A DNA stretch of 47,038 bases from a virus (IMGVR_UViG_3300025168_000146:1-47038), one strand, 5' to 3'; positions 1 through 8,144 are shown, counted from the stretch's first letter. Notes: a model not told the origin generated them from the letters alone. Made by a program: numbers and translations.

Positions 1-2
1 TA

Positions 3-2336
3 AAAGTACAAGATGATTTAACCGTAACTGACGATATGACTGTTGGTGGTACTTTAGGTGTAACTGGAGTTTTAACAGCAACTAGCCTAGACATCTCAGG
101 CGATATAGACATAGACGGAACATCAAATCTAGACATAGTAGATATAGATGGTGCAGTAGATATGGCTTCTACACTACAAGTAGACGGAGCTATTACAGCT
201 TCAAGCACAATTAATAATGTAGGTATAAAAGCTGATATTACTAACTTTGCTAACAGTATTTTAATTAGTAACGATGCAGCTACAGGAACTTTATCCACTG
301 CTACTCATAATACAGGTCTTGGTCATAATGTATTTGATGCAATAACAAGTGCTGATGATAATGTTGGTATTGGTTCACAAGCATTAACCTCAACAACATC
401 TGGAGGTAACAATATAGCTATTGGTAAAGATGCATTAGCGGCAAATACTACAGGTAATACTAACGTAGCTATCGGTACAGATGCTATGACAACTAATGTT
501 GCTGGAGACAGAAACGTAGCTGTTGGTGAACAAGCATTACAAAACATGAATCCTTCAGGCAATGTTGATACATTAAATGTTGCCGTAGGTTATAACGCAG
601 GTTTATCAGTAACCACAGGTACAGATAATACTATTATTGGTGGTTTAGCAGGTGATGCTATAACAACTGGTTCTGGTTGTACAATTGTAGGTAAAGCAGC
701 TGGAACTGCAATTACCACAGGTGGAGATAACACAGGTTTTGGTAAACAAACTTTAGAAAATACAACTACAGGTACTTCTAATACTGCTGTTGGTAAAGAT
801 GCCCTAGAAGCAAACACCACAGCATCTAACAACACAGCAGTTGGTTTTAAATCTTTAGAAGCAAACACTACAGGTGCATCAAATGTAGCCGTAGGTATTC
901 AAGCACTTGATGCTAATACAACTGGTACTCGTAATACTGCTGTTGGTGGATTTGCTTTAGGTGATAATACAACTGGTGGCGATAATGTAGCCATAGGTAA
1001 TTCTGCATTAGAGCAAAATACTACAGCATCTAACAATGTTGCTATTGGTAGAGTAGCATTAAACGCAAACACTACAGGTACTGAAAACACAGCAGTTGGT
1101 AAAGGTTCGTTACAAGCCAACACCACAGCAGATAATAACACTGCGGTAGGTACGGGTGCTTTAGGTGATACTACCACAGGAGCAAATAATACTGCTGTGG
1201 GTAGAACTGCACTTAATAAAAACACTACAGGCGACCAAAACGTAGCAGTTGGTACAGGTGCATCAGAAGCTAATACCACAGGTAGAAATAATACGGTTGT
1301 AGGATTTGAGGCATTTCATGTTAATACAGCAGGTGAAGATAATACAGCATTAGGAACAGGATCTTTGGGTTTATTAACTGATGGTGATGATAATACTGCT
1401 GTAGGTTCAGGTGCTTTAGCTAGAGCAACAACTTCAAGTAACAACACAGCCGTAGGTTATTTAACTATGTTAGCAAACACTACAGGTACTCAAAATACAG
1501 CAATGGGTGTTTCAACTTTAGGTGCTTGTACAACTGGTAACACTAATGCAGCTTTTGGTATTGGAGCAATAGATGCTCTTACTACAGGTATTAATAACAC
1601 AGCAGTTGGAGCTTATGCAGGGTCAACTTTAACTACATCAGATTTAAATACACTAGTTGGTCGTTTTGCAGGTGTTAATATTACTACAGGGGGTTCTAAT
1701 ACAATAGTAGGTGCAGATGCAGGTACTGGTATGACTACAGGTGCACAAAATTCACTTGTAGGACTTAACGCTGGTCTTAATATTACAACTGGAACTGATA
1801 ATGTTTGTATAGGAAGAACTACTAGAACTTCAGCAGTTGGTGGAAACAATCAAATAGTTATGGGAGATAGCGTAACAGGAAACGCTGACTCAAGTTTTCT
1901 TTTTGGAAAAGACAGTACAGATTCTGCTATATCTTTTGGTGCTACTTCAATTACAGCTCCTTCAGATATAAGACTCAAAGAAGATATACAAGACGAAGAA
2001 GTAGGTTTAGATTTTATAAAAGATTTAAGACCTGTTACTTTCCTTTGGAAAAAAGAAAAAGATATACCTTCAGATATGAAAGCTTATAAAGAAGGTTCTG
2101 AAGAAAGAACTATGAATGGTAAATACAATCATGGTTTTATAGCTCAAGAAGTTAAAGCTACTATAGACAGTCACGGTTTAAAAGAAGGTTTTGATATGTG
2201 GGCAGAAGATGATGCAGACGGAAGGCAAAGAGTTGCACCTAACGCTTTAATGTCTGTTATGGTCAAAGCAGTACAAGAACTATCTACAACAGTAGATGAA
2301 TTAAAAGCCGAAATACAAACTTTAAAAGGAGAATAA
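3..2336 (+). CDS. Tail fibre / receptor-binding protein with YadA-like repeats and C-terminal S74 chaperone (5' partial)
   Basis: The reading frame is open to the left edge and enters as KVQDDLTVTDD, so the ATG at position 36 is internal and the gene starts outside the window. The N-terminal part has beta-rich repeats (TVGGTLGVTG, LQVDGAITAS). A long array of about 30 repeats of 17 residues follows, consensus N-T-A-V-G-x-x-A-L-x-x-N-T-T-G-x-x, resembling trimeric autotransporter (YadA-like) head repeats. The C-terminus carries SDIRLKEDI (Ser codon at 1962), then GFIAQEV and a final coiled-coil helix. This is the intramolecular chaperone of endosialidase (peptidase S74), in which a Ser/Lys dyad cuts just before SDIRLK after trimerisation. 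The role is host attachment. A TAA then ATG two bases later links it to the next gene. Confidence 0.9.
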   Translation, partial: KVQDDLTVTDDMTVGGTLGVTGVLTATSLDISGDIDIDGTSNLDIVDIDGAVDMASTLQVDGAITASSTINNVGIKADITNFANSILISNDAATGTLSTATHNTGLGHNVFDAITSADDNVGIGSQALTSTTSGGNNIAIGKDALAANTTGNTNVAIGTDAMTTNVAGDRNVAVGEQALQNMNPSGNVDTLNVAVGYNAGLSVTTGTDNTIIGGLAGDAITTGSGCTIVGKAAGTAITTGGDNTGFGKQTLENTTTGTSNTAVGKDALEANTTASNNTAVGFKSLEANTTGASNVAVGIQALDANTTGTRNTAVGGFALGDNTTGGDNVAIGNSALEQNTTASNNVAIGRVALNANTTGTENTAVGKGSLQANTTADNNTAVGTGALGDTTTGANNTAVGRTALNKNTTGDQNVAVGTGASEANTTGRNNTVVGFEAFHVNTAGEDNTALGTGSLGLLTDGDDNTAVGSGALARATTSSNNTAVGYLTMLANTTGTQNTAMGVSTLGACTTGNTNAAFGIGAIDALTTGINNTAVGAYAGSTLTTSDLNTLVGRFAGVNITTGGSNTIVGADAGTGMTTGAQNSLVGLNAGLNITTGTDNVCIGRTTRTSAVGGNNQIVMGDSVTGNADSSFLFGKDSTDSAISFGATSITAPSDIRLKEDIQDEEVGLDFIKDLRPVTFLWKKEKDIPSDMKAYKEGSEERTMNGKYNHGFIAQEVKATIDSHGLKEGFDMWAEDDADGRQRVAPNALMSVMVKAVQELSTTVDELKAEIQTLKGE
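309..1865 (+). repeat. Array of about 30 degenerate 51-bp (17-residue) coding repeats
   Basis: Within the fibre gene a 17-codon unit recurs from NTGLG to NQIVMG without spacers. Position 1 is nearly always Asn, position 5 Gly, and positions 12-15 are often NTTG or TTTG. Adjacent units such as NTAVGKDALEANTTASN and NTAVGFKSLEANTTGAS differ at only a few residues. Conservation at protein level with variable DNA suggests a folded beta-solenoid, with slippage or recombination altering fibre length. Confidence 0.85.
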
Positions 2337-2337
2337 A

Positions 2338-2616
2338 ATGGCACAAACAGTAACAGAATGTCTAACAGCAGGTACTGATAGCGTAAACTTAATTAATGGT
2401 GTAAAAGCTGGAAGTTGGAACGTAGAAGGAATGACACAAGCTGAAATAAATGAAATGGTACAAAGGAATGTAGACCACTTAGAAACTATTTTAGCTTATG
2501 CACCTGTTGATGCAGATGACGATAGACCAAATGTAGCAGGAGCAGCAGATAGTAAAAAAACTACACATGTTGCAGCTATTACTACTGGTAAAACTTATAT
2601 AACTGATAATAGCTAG
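2338..2616 (+). CDS. Hypothetical protein after the tail fibre
   Basis: 92 residues, not recognised. It begins two bases after the fibre stop, with AAGGAG just upstream inside the fibre gene, so it is translated from the same message. The sequence contains GSWNVEGMTQAEINEMVQRNVDHLETILAY, split here as an amphipathic helical core, followed by a Thr/Ala-rich tail. It has no signal peptide or membrane segment. Position directly behind the fibre suggests a fibre-associated or assembly protein, but this is inference only. Confidence 0.65.
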   Translation: MAQTVTECLTAGTDSVNLINGVKAGSWNVEGMTQAEINEMVQRNVDHLETILAYAPVDADDDRPNVAGAADSKKTTHVAAITTGKTYITDNS

Positions 2617-2668
2617 ATTTATAAACTAACACACCGACAAGTGTGCATAAAACCAAAAGGAGTAACTT

Positions 2669-2926
2669 ATGGAAAATAAAGAAACTGTCAATCAAGAAAA
2701 TAAAGCTGTCGTAGGAGATAAAGAAATTTTAGAATCAGAGATGACAGAAGAACAAAAATATCTCGCTAATCAAATAACTGATTTAAGAAATAAACAAGCT
2801 AAGTTAAAATTTGATATGGACCAAATACACGCAGCTTTACAAGTTTTTCAAAATCAATTCATTACTTCAACACAAGAAGTATCAAAAGAACTTTTATCAG
2901 AGGAAACCTCTGAAGGAGAAAAATAA
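2669..2926 (+). CDS. Small coiled-coil protein
   Basis: 85 residues, highly charged. Residues about 25-70 (MTEEQKYLANQITDLRNKQ and following) form a heptad-like helix, so a coiled coil is likely. AAAAGGAG lies 6-8 bases before the ATG. The stop TAA overlaps the next ATG. A short hairpin (CACAC..GTGTG) sits in the 52-base gap upstream but has no U-tract. Function unknown; small coiled-coil proteins at this place next to lysis genes may be spanin or chaperone-like, which cannot be decided here. Confidence 0.65.
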   Translation: MENKETVNQENKAVVGDKEILESEMTEEQKYLANQITDLRNKQAKLKFDMDQIHAALQVFQNQFITSTQEVSKELLSEETSEGEK

Positions 2927-3081
2927 TGGTAGATTTAATTATGTGGGTAACCACTATTGTTACAGTTGCTAGTTTAATAGCAGCAAGTACACCAACACCA
3001 AAAGACGACGCTTGGATAGGTAAACTATATAAGTTCGTTGATTTATTAGCTTTAAACATAGGCAAAGCTAAACAAAAATAA
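2926..3081 (+). CDS. Small single-TM membrane protein
   Basis: 51 residues, starting MVDLIMWVTTIVTVASLIAAS, so one N-terminal membrane segment or uncleaved signal anchor. The soluble tail starts TPTPKDDAWIGKLYKFVDLL and ends NIGKAKQK. It overlaps the stops and starts of both neighbours (TAATG on each side), with GAAGGAGAAA as ribosome site. Size, topology and closeness to the lysozyme make it a holin or lysis-accessory candidate, but the family is not recognised with certainty. Confidence 0.6.
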   Translation: MVDLIMWVTTIVTVASLIAASTPTPKDDAWIGKLYKFVDLLALNIGKAKQK

Positions 3082-3266
3082 TGCCTACAGTAAAAGACGC
3101 ATTAGCAGAACTTAATGCACACGAACGTGAATGTACAATCCGTTACGGTTATATAGAAAAAAGACTTGACGAAGGTTCTGCTAAATTTAAAAGATTAGAA
3201 ATGCTGCTTTGGGGTGTATATCCGTTTATACTTGGTTCAATAGTATTGACTAAAGTTTTATTATAG
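3081..3266 (+). CDS. Small protein with C-terminal membrane segment (holin/haemolysin-XhlA-like candidate)
   Basis: 61 residues. The N-terminal helix (ALAELNAHERECTIRYGYIE) is charged and the C-terminus (LLWGVYPFILGSIVLTKVLL) is one membrane span. This layout, a short coiled coil followed by a TM helix, is seen in XhlA-type lysis proteins. No catalytic motif. Translationally coupled to the gene before it (TAATG). It lies 2.3 kb upstream of the lysozyme in the same operon. The holin role is inference. Confidence 0.6.
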   Translation: MPTVKDALAELNAHERECTIRYGYIEKRLDEGSAKFKRLEMLLWGVYPFILGSIVLTKVLL

Positions 3267-3275
3267 GACGGTGAT

Positions 3276-5153
3276 ATGCCCTTACAGAAATATATATTTA
3301 GACCAGGAATCAATAAGGAAGGAACAGCTTACTCTAACGAGGGTGGTTGGTTTGATTCTAATCTAATTCGTTTTCGTAAAGGTCTTCCTGAAAAGATAGG
3401 AGGTTGGGCTAAAGCTAGTTCAAATAGTTTTTTATCTTCTGGAAGAGCATTACATGCTTGGGTAGATTTAGCAGGAACTAAATATTTAGGTTTGGGTACT
3501 ACATGGAAATATTACGTAGTCGAAGGACAAGTTTACAATGATATAACACCTATAAGAGCTACAACAACTAATGGAATAGTTTTCGCACCTACTAATGGTA
3601 GTGCAGTTATTACAGCAACTGATAATGACCACGGAGCTTTGGTAAATGACTTTGTTACTATAAGTGGTGCCGTAAGTCTTGGTGGAGCTATAACAGCTGA
3701 AGTACTTAATCAAGAATATCAAATAACATCAGTACCTACTGTTAACACCTTTACATTTACAGCTACAGCTACAGCAAATGCTAGTGATAGTGGCAATGGC
3801 GGTTCAGGAGCAGATGCTGTTTATCAAATTAACGTAGGTTTAGATGTTTATGTTCCTTCTACAGGTTGGGGCTCCGATTATTGGGGTGCTGGTACTTGGG
3901 GTAGTATTTCTGCTTTAAGTGGAACTAATCAGTTACGTCTTTGGTCTCATGATAATTTTGGCGAAGATTTACTTATGTGTGTTCGTGGAGCAGGAGTTTT
4001 TTATTGGGATGAAAGCGAAGGAACTGATAATAGAGCTGTAGCTCTTTCTGCTCTTACAGGAGCAAACTTAACACCTACATCAGCATTACAGATTATGGTT
4101 TCTGATATTGATAGACACGTTATATGTTTTGGAGCAGACCCTTTAAATGAAGGGGGGACTGTTAGAACAGGTGAGATAGACCCTATGTTTATAGCATGGA
4201 GCGACCAAGAAAATGTTGAACAATGGGAACCTTTACCTACAAATACAGCAGGTTCTTTTAGACTTTCTGCGGGTTCTGCTATTGTAGGAGCCATACGAGC
4301 TAGACAAGAAACATTAATTTGGACAGATACTTCTTTATACTCAATGACTTTTGTTGGTCAGCCTTTTACTTTTGCTATTAATCTAGTTAACGAAGGGGTT
4401 GGTTTAGTCGGTCCTAACGCTATGGTTAATACCCCTAAAGGAGTTTTTTGGATGGATAAAAAAGGCTTCTATGTTTACTCAGGTCAAATACAAGAACTAC
4501 CATGTACTGTAGATGATTATGTTTTTAGTGATTTAAACCAAACTCAAAGTTATCAAATATTTGGTTTTGTTAATAAAGCTTTTAATGAAGTAGGTTGGTT
4601 TTATTGTTCAGAAGATACTACAGTTATTGATAGATATGTTGTATATAACTATGAAGAAAATGTTTGGACAACAGGGTTGCTTTCTAGAACTTGTTGGTTA
4701 GACGAAGGTATTTTTGCAGACCCTAAGGCTACTTCTACTTCTTCTGATTATGTAGGTTATCTATATAACCATGAAACTGGTGTAGACGATGATGGAACAG
4801 CTATGGCTAATGTATTCGTAGAATCCAGTGATTTTGATATAGACCCAGGAGGAGAAGATTACCAGTTTATAAGTAAAATTATTCCTGATATTAAATTTAC
4901 AGGTAATACAGAAACAGGAGCTTCAGGACAAAATATAGATATAGTTGTAAAAAGAAGAAATTTTCCTGGAGAAGAATTAACTACAGCATTAACTAGTTCA
5001 TGTACTTCTGTTACAACTAAAATAGATACTAGAATAAGAGGAAGACAAGCTGTATTACGTATTCAATCTAATGATGATGATGCTACAGCTGTAGGAACTT
5101 CTTTTAGAGTAGGTGCTATGCGTATGGATTATAAACCAGACGGAAGACGATAA
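3276..5153 (+). CDS. Conserved phage virion/tail protein (RPGINKEGT / KIGGW family)
   Basis: 625 residues. The N-terminus MPLQKYIFRPGINKEGT followed by EGGWFDSNLIRFRKG and PEKIGGW is a pattern I know from structural proteins of marine and other podovirus-like phages. Such proteins are mostly annotated as tail or head-tail structural proteins. The rest is beta-rich with many Gly, Thr and aromatic residues, and no enzymatic motif is seen. The start is set by GGACGGTGAT upstream. Its stop overlaps the next start. Assignment to the virion is fairly sure, but its precise place in the tail is not. Confidence 0.75.
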   Translation: MPLQKYIFRPGINKEGTAYSNEGGWFDSNLIRFRKGLPEKIGGWAKASSNSFLSSGRALHAWVDLAGTKYLGLGTTWKYYVVEGQVYNDITPIRATTTNGIVFAPTNGSAVITATDNDHGALVNDFVTISGAVSLGGAITAEVLNQEYQITSVPTVNTFTFTATATANASDSGNGGSGADAVYQINVGLDVYVPSTGWGSDYWGAGTWGSISALSGTNQLRLWSHDNFGEDLLMCVRGAGVFYWDESEGTDNRAVALSALTGANLTPTSALQIMVSDIDRHVICFGADPLNEGGTVRTGEIDPMFIAWSDQENVEQWEPLPTNTAGSFRLSAGSAIVGAIRARQETLIWTDTSLYSMTFVGQPFTFAINLVNEGVGLVGPNAMVNTPKGVFWMDKKGFYVYSGQIQELPCTVDDYVFSDLNQTQSYQIFGFVNKAFNEVGWFYCSEDTTVIDRYVVYNYEENVWTTGLLSRTCWLDEGIFADPKATSTSSDYVGYLYNHETGVDDDGTAMANVFVESSDFDIDPGGEDYQFISKIIPDIKFTGNTETGASGQNIDIVVKRRNFPGEELTTALTSSCTSVTTKIDTRIRGRQAVLRIQSNDDDATAVGTSFRVGAMRMDYKPDGRR

Positions 5154-5518
5154 TGTCTAAGCTTTTAGAAACTAAGCTTCCTGTAGCTATAGGACCTCTT
5201 TCTCCTGATTTATTCAACAGATTAGTTAGAATATTAGAGTTAAGTTTAGGAAAAGCCGATATAGGGGCTACAGTAAATTTAAACGAAACTCAAAGGAATT
5301 TAAATCAGTTTAATTCTGGAGACGTTATTTGGAATTTAGCTACACAACAGTTACAGTTATGGACAGGAAAACAATGGGTAAATATTTACAAAGGTTACGA
5401 AGATGGAGTTCAGGGAACTTCTCAACTAGGACAAGTAAGTGTATCGACAGGCGGAGCGACAACTATAACGATAGGAACAATAGCAACAGGTTACGGAACG
5501 GAAAACTGGTATACATAA
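5153..5518 (+). CDS. Small phage structural-type protein
   Basis: 121 residues, coupled by TAATG to the large tail protein. The N-terminal half starts KLPVAIGPLSPDLFNRLVRI and is helical. The middle contains WNLATQQLQLWTGKQWVNIYKG, split here as a beta segment with three Trp. The end is a Gly/Thr-rich tail. I recognise the general look of a tail-associated small protein, not a named family. Position implies virion assembly. Confidence 0.55.
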   Translation: MSKLLETKLPVAIGPLSPDLFNRLVRILELSLGKADIGATVNLNETQRNLNQFNSGDVIWNLATQQLQLWTGKQWVNIYKGYEDGVQGTSQLGQVSVSTGGATTITIGTIATGYGTENWYT

Positions 5519-5529
5519 GGGAAAGTAAT

Positions 5530-5973
5530 ATGGATTTAAATAAACTAAGAGAAGAACTAACTTTCGATGAAGGTTGTATAGATAAAATATATCTTGACCA
5601 TTTAGGTTATCCTACTTTTGGAATAGGTCATCTAGTATTAGAAACAGACCCTGAACATGGACAAGAAGTAGATACACCTGTTTCTGAAAAAAGAATAAAA
5701 GAATGTTTTGAAAAAGATATACAAAACGTCTTTAACGATTTAGATAGAAATATACCTTGGTGGAGAGATTTACCTGAAGATTTAGTTTTAGTTATGGCTA
5801 ACATGTGTTTTAATTTAGGAGTAACTAGGTTGTTAAAATTTAAAAACTTTTTAGCAGCTATGGAAAAAGAAGACTGGGATAAAGCAGCAGTTGAAATGTT
5901 AGACAGTCGTTGGGCTATACAAGTAGGTCCAAGGGCGATAAGATTAAAAGATAGAGTTTTAAAGGAAGGCTAA
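5530..5973 (+). CDS. T4-type lysozyme (endolysin, GH24 muramidase)
   Basis: 147 residues. It hydrolyses the MurNAc-GlcNAc bond of peptidoglycan for host lysis. The catalytic triad of the T4 lysozyme family is readable: Glu14 (FDEG), Asp23 (YLDHLGYPT) and Thr29, followed by FGIGHLV. The helical lobe (LPEDLVLVMANMCFNLGV, then FKNFLAAMEKEDW) matches the family, as does the length (T4 lysozyme is 164 residues). There is no signal peptide, so a holin is needed for release. I chose the ATG at 5530 because GGGAAAG precedes it; a longer frame reaching back to 5329 only duplicates the upstream gene. Confidence 0.92.
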   Translation: MDLNKLREELTFDEGCIDKIYLDHLGYPTFGIGHLVLETDPEHGQEVDTPVSEKRIKECFEKDIQNVFNDLDRNIPWWRDLPEDLVLVMANMCFNLGVTRLLKFKNFLAAMEKEDWDKAAVEMLDSRWAIQVGPRAIRLKDRVLKEG

Positions 5974-6150
5974 ATGAAAGGCGTAAAACATTACAAAAAA
6001 GACGGTACTGAACATAAAGGCAGTTCACATAAAATGGCTAACGGTACTTTACATACAAATAAATCTCACACTAAAACAAGTGTAAAACTTTTTCATTTTA
6101 ATGAGTTAAGTAAAAAAGCAAAAACAAAAGCAAAACCAAAGAGGAAATAA
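5974..6150 (+). CDS. Very small basic protein, first of three
   Basis: 58 residues (MKGVKHYKKDGTEHKGSSHK... ending KAKPKRK), rich in Lys and His. The ATG lies one base after the lysozyme stop and its own TAA overlaps the next ATG. The MKGVKHYKKDG start followed by HKMANG looks like a conserved small phage protein. Nucleic-acid binding or packaging with the genome is plausible from charge alone. Confidence 0.6.
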   Translation: MKGVKHYKKDGTEHKGSSHKMANGTLHTNKSHTKTSVKLFHFNELSKKAKTKAKPKRK

Positions 6151-6338
6151 TGCCCACAAAAAAGAAAACACATAAAACTAAAGATGGTAGAACAGCTAGA
6201 AAAGGTCTTTATTATAATATAAATAAGAAACGTAAAGAAGGAAAAAAGATGCGTAAAAAAGGAGCAAAAGGGGCTCCTACAGCAGCTGCTTTTAAACGTT
6301 CTGCTAAGACAGCTAAAAAACCCAAAAAGAAAGCCTAA
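6150..6338 (+). CDS. Very basic Lys/Arg-rich protein, second of three
   Basis: 62 residues, of which 26 are Lys or Arg. There is almost no acidic residue and the tail is AKTAKKPKKKA, resembling histone H1 tails or protamine-like DNA-condensing proteins. TAATG overlaps on both sides place it firmly in the operon. Function inferred only from composition: DNA or RNA binding, possibly virion DNA compaction. Confidence 0.65.
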   Translation: MPTKKKTHKTKDGRTARKGLYYNINKKRKEGKKMRKKGAKGAPTAAAFKRSAKTAKKPKKKA

Positions 6339-6631
6339 TGCCTAGGACAAAGGAAAAATCTATAAGACGTACTACTGGTAAAGGAGGTAATTACCGTAAA
6401 ACTAAATCAGGTGCGGGCATGACTAAAAAAGGAGTCAAAGCATATAGAGCTAAAAATCCTGGTAGTAAATTAAAAACAGCTGTTACAGGAAAAGTTAAAA
6501 AAGGAAGTAAGGCAGCAAAAAGGAGAAAATCTTATTGTGCAAGGTCAGCAGGACAAATGAAGAAGTTTCCTAAAGCTGCTAAAGACCCTAACTCAAGATT
6601 GCGACAAGCAAGAAAAAGGTGGAAGTGCTAA
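6338..6631 (+). CDS. Basic protein, DUF6321-like, third of three
   Basis: 97 residues. The stretch KNPGSKLKTAVTGKVKKGSK, then AAKRRKSYCARSAGQMKK and DPNSRLRQARKRWKC, matches a family frequent in marine phages that I recall as DUF6321. The function of the family is unknown. It is strongly basic with two cysteines (SYCARS and the C-terminal C). Being the third consecutive basic gene it may act with its two neighbours on nucleic acid. Confidence 0.75.
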   Translation: MPRTKEKSIRRTTGKGGNYRKTKSGAGMTKKGVKAYRAKNPGSKLKTAVTGKVKKGSKAAKRRKSYCARSAGQMKKFPKAAKDPNSRLRQARKRWKC

Positions 6632-7053
6632 TGTATGAATATAGTTGTACAGTTGATAGAGTAGTTGATGGAGATACCATTGATGTTATATTAGACCTTG
6701 GGTTTGATATTCTTTACCGTTCAAGAGTTCGTCTTTATGGAATAGATACCCCTGAGTCTAGAACTAGAAACAAAGACGAAAAAGTTAGAGGAAAGATGGC
6801 TTCTGCGTATTTAAAAGAAGCTGTTGATAATGGTAAAAAAGTAATTATAGAAACTAAATTAAAAGATTCTAAAGGAAAATTTGGTAGAGTTTTAGGTAAC
6901 GTGATGGTTGATGGAATAAATATTAATCAATTAATGATAGATAATTATTTAGCTGTAGCTTATTTTGGTCAAAGCAAAAACGATATAGAAGCTGAACATT
7001 TAATTAATAGAGAAAAATTAATAGAACTAGGTAAGTTTGAACCAGTAGTTTAA
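6631..7053 (+). CDS. Thermonuclease (staphylococcal-nuclease family)
   Basis: 140 residues. SNase fold signature: VDGDTID, then VRLYGIDTPES and KFGRVLGNV. The arginine before LYGIDTPE, the glutamate in TPES and the arginine in FGRVLG fit the catalytic Arg35, Glu43 and Arg87 of the S. aureus enzyme. It would cleave DNA or RNA using calcium. No signal peptide is present, so it acts in the cytoplasm or virion. The ATG at 6631 overlaps the previous TAA. A GTG at 6619 is possible but lies inside the previous gene. Candidate for host DNA degradation. Confidence 0.88.
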   Translation: MYEYSCTVDRVVDGDTIDVILDLGFDILYRSRVRLYGIDTPESRTRNKDEKVRGKMASAYLKEAVDNGKKVIIETKLKDSKGKFGRVLGNVMVDGININQLMIDNYLAVAYFGQSKNDIEAEHLINREKLIELGKFEPVV

Positions 7054-7403
7054 TGGACTCAGTAGTACAGTTAATTAACGAAGTAGGTTTTCCTATAGCA
7101 GCAGCGATAGGTTTAGGTTTATTTATTTGGAAACTTATTAATAAAATCATAGATGGAATGGAAACTAAAGTAGATGTTCTTGATGAAAAAGTAAGTGCAC
7201 AAATAGCTCAGATAGAAGACAGGTTAGGTCAAAAATTAGATTCACAACACGGTATTTTAGTTGCTCTTATAGATAGAGTTAGGTCTGTTGATAATGAGAT
7301 AATTAGACAAGATACTCTTTTAAAGACTATACTTGGAGTACCGCAACTTATGAACACCGATAGGTTAGCTAAAGCTGATAGAGAAGACCAAAGGAAAGAT
7401 TGA
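7053..7403 (+). CDS. Membrane-anchored coiled-coil protein (holin candidate)
   Basis: 116 residues. The N-terminus VGFPIAAAIGLGLFIWKLI is a membrane span. A long heptad helix (MDGMETKVDVLDEKVSAQ region to DRLGQKLDSQ) follows, then LVALIDRVRSVDNEI. The topology resembles BhlA/UviB-type small phage membrane proteins, some of which are holins. Coupled by TAATG to the nuclease gene and by TGATG to the next. Role inferred from topology only. Confidence 0.6.
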   Translation: MDSVVQLINEVGFPIAAAIGLGLFIWKLINKIIDGMETKVDVLDEKVSAQIAQIEDRLGQKLDSQHGILVALIDRVRSVDNEIIRQDTLLKTILGVPQLMNTDRLAKADREDQRKD

Positions 7404-7603
7404 TGAAAAAGACATATACAGATGGTTCCAAACTATTCTTAACTGAGTTTAAAGTAGGCGATAAAATATACGAAGGACCATTTATATACGCAAACACTTT
7501 TGAAGAAGCTGATATGGAAGCTACTGCTTACGGAGTAGTTATTGTTGGTGAAATGAAAATACTAAGTGATGACGGTGAGGAGAAAGAAAGAGTTTTACAT
7601 TAG
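7403..7603 (+). CDS. Small hypothetical protein
   Basis: 66 residues starting MKKTYTDGSKLFLTEFKVGD, with FIYANTFEEADMEATAYGV in the middle. The motif NTFEEADMEA followed by VIVGEMKIL is a pattern I associate with small conserved phage proteins without known function. The start overlaps the upstream TGA (TGATG). It is the last gene before the curli-like cluster. Confidence 0.55.
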   Translation: MKKTYTDGSKLFLTEFKVGDKIYEGPFIYANTFEEADMEATAYGVVIVGEMKILSDDGEEKERVLH

Positions 7604-7613
7604 GAGGATTAAA

Positions 7614-8144
7614 ATGGAAAAACGTAAAAGAGGTAGACCAACTAAAACAGAACTTCAGCGTAGAAAAGACGAAGCTGAAAAAGATACTATAATTAAATGG
7701 ATGTGTATTATAGGTGTTGTTCTAGTATTAGGTGTTTTTATACAAAACGCTAAAGCAGACCAAATAGTACATAAATTTAAATCACCTAGTTTTAATGGTG
7801 TCGGTACATCTAGTCATTATCTTACAATCGAAAATCAAGAGTTTTCTCGTAAGCTTACAATCAAAGAAGAAATTAAAGCACTTCAAGATGAATTAGAAAG
7901 AGAGAAAGAAAATAGTACTCTCGCTAGATTTCTTAGGAACCTAGAATCAAGAGTCTATGCTGAGTTGTCTAGACAGTTAGTCAACAACCTCTTTGGCGAA
8001 ACACCTTCTGATTCAGGTACAATAACCTTGGAAGGAAACACCATTGAGTATACAAGTGATGGTGTAACATTAACACTAAAGATAACGGAAGCGGATGGAA
8101 CAGTTACTGAGATTACGATTCCTATTGGTACTTTTTTGTTCTAG
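7614..8144 (+). CDS. csgF: CsgF-like curli assembly protein with signal/anchor and AT-hook-like N-terminus
   Basis: 176 residues. After a membrane segment (residues about 29-45, CIIGVVLVLGVFIQ) comes NAKA, a likely signal peptidase site. The mature start DQIVHKFKSPSFNG matches the diagnostic CsgF N-terminus (E. coli CsgF: FQFRNPNFGG), the part that plugs into the CsgG pore. The tail (SDGVTLTLKITEADGTVTEI) corresponds to the CsgF C-terminal beta domain. The 28 residues before the membrane segment are unusual: KRKRGRPTKTE has an AT-hook-like RGRP core. AGGAGG at 7603-7608 selects this ATG. A start at Met30 would lose the charged region. The last 50 bases overlap csgG out of frame. In E. coli CsgF ties fibre nucleation to the CsgG channel at the outer membrane. 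Confidence 0.82.
   Translation: MEKRKRGRPTKTELQRRKDEAEKDTIIKWMCIIGVVLVLGVFIQNAKADQIVHKFKSPSFNGVGTSSHYLTIENQEFSRKLTIKEEIKALQDELEREKENSTLARFLRNLESRVYAELSRQLVNNLFGETPSDSGTITLEGNTIEYTSDGVTLTLKITEADGTVTEITIPIGTFLF

Noticed and set aside
323-1849. Long open frames on the - strand across the tail fibre gene
   Set aside because: They repeat with the same 51-base period as the fibre repeats and have no ribosome sites; they are mirror frames of the repeat DNA.
309-1865. Regular direct repeats as a possible CRISPR array
   Set aside because: Units are contiguous without spacers, degenerate at DNA level and conserved as protein; no cas genes or leader.
2630-2655. Hairpin CACAC..GTGTG as terminator
   Set aside because: Short stem, no U-tract, and the following gene has no promoter of its own.
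5329-5529. N-terminal extension of the lysozyme
   Set aside because: The extension is out-of-frame DNA of the upstream gene with random composition, while a good ribosome site precedes the ATG at 5530.
7566-7613. Upstream start for the CsgF-like gene
   Set aside because: It lies inside the previous gene and adds an unlikely basic stretch; AGGAGG points to 7614.
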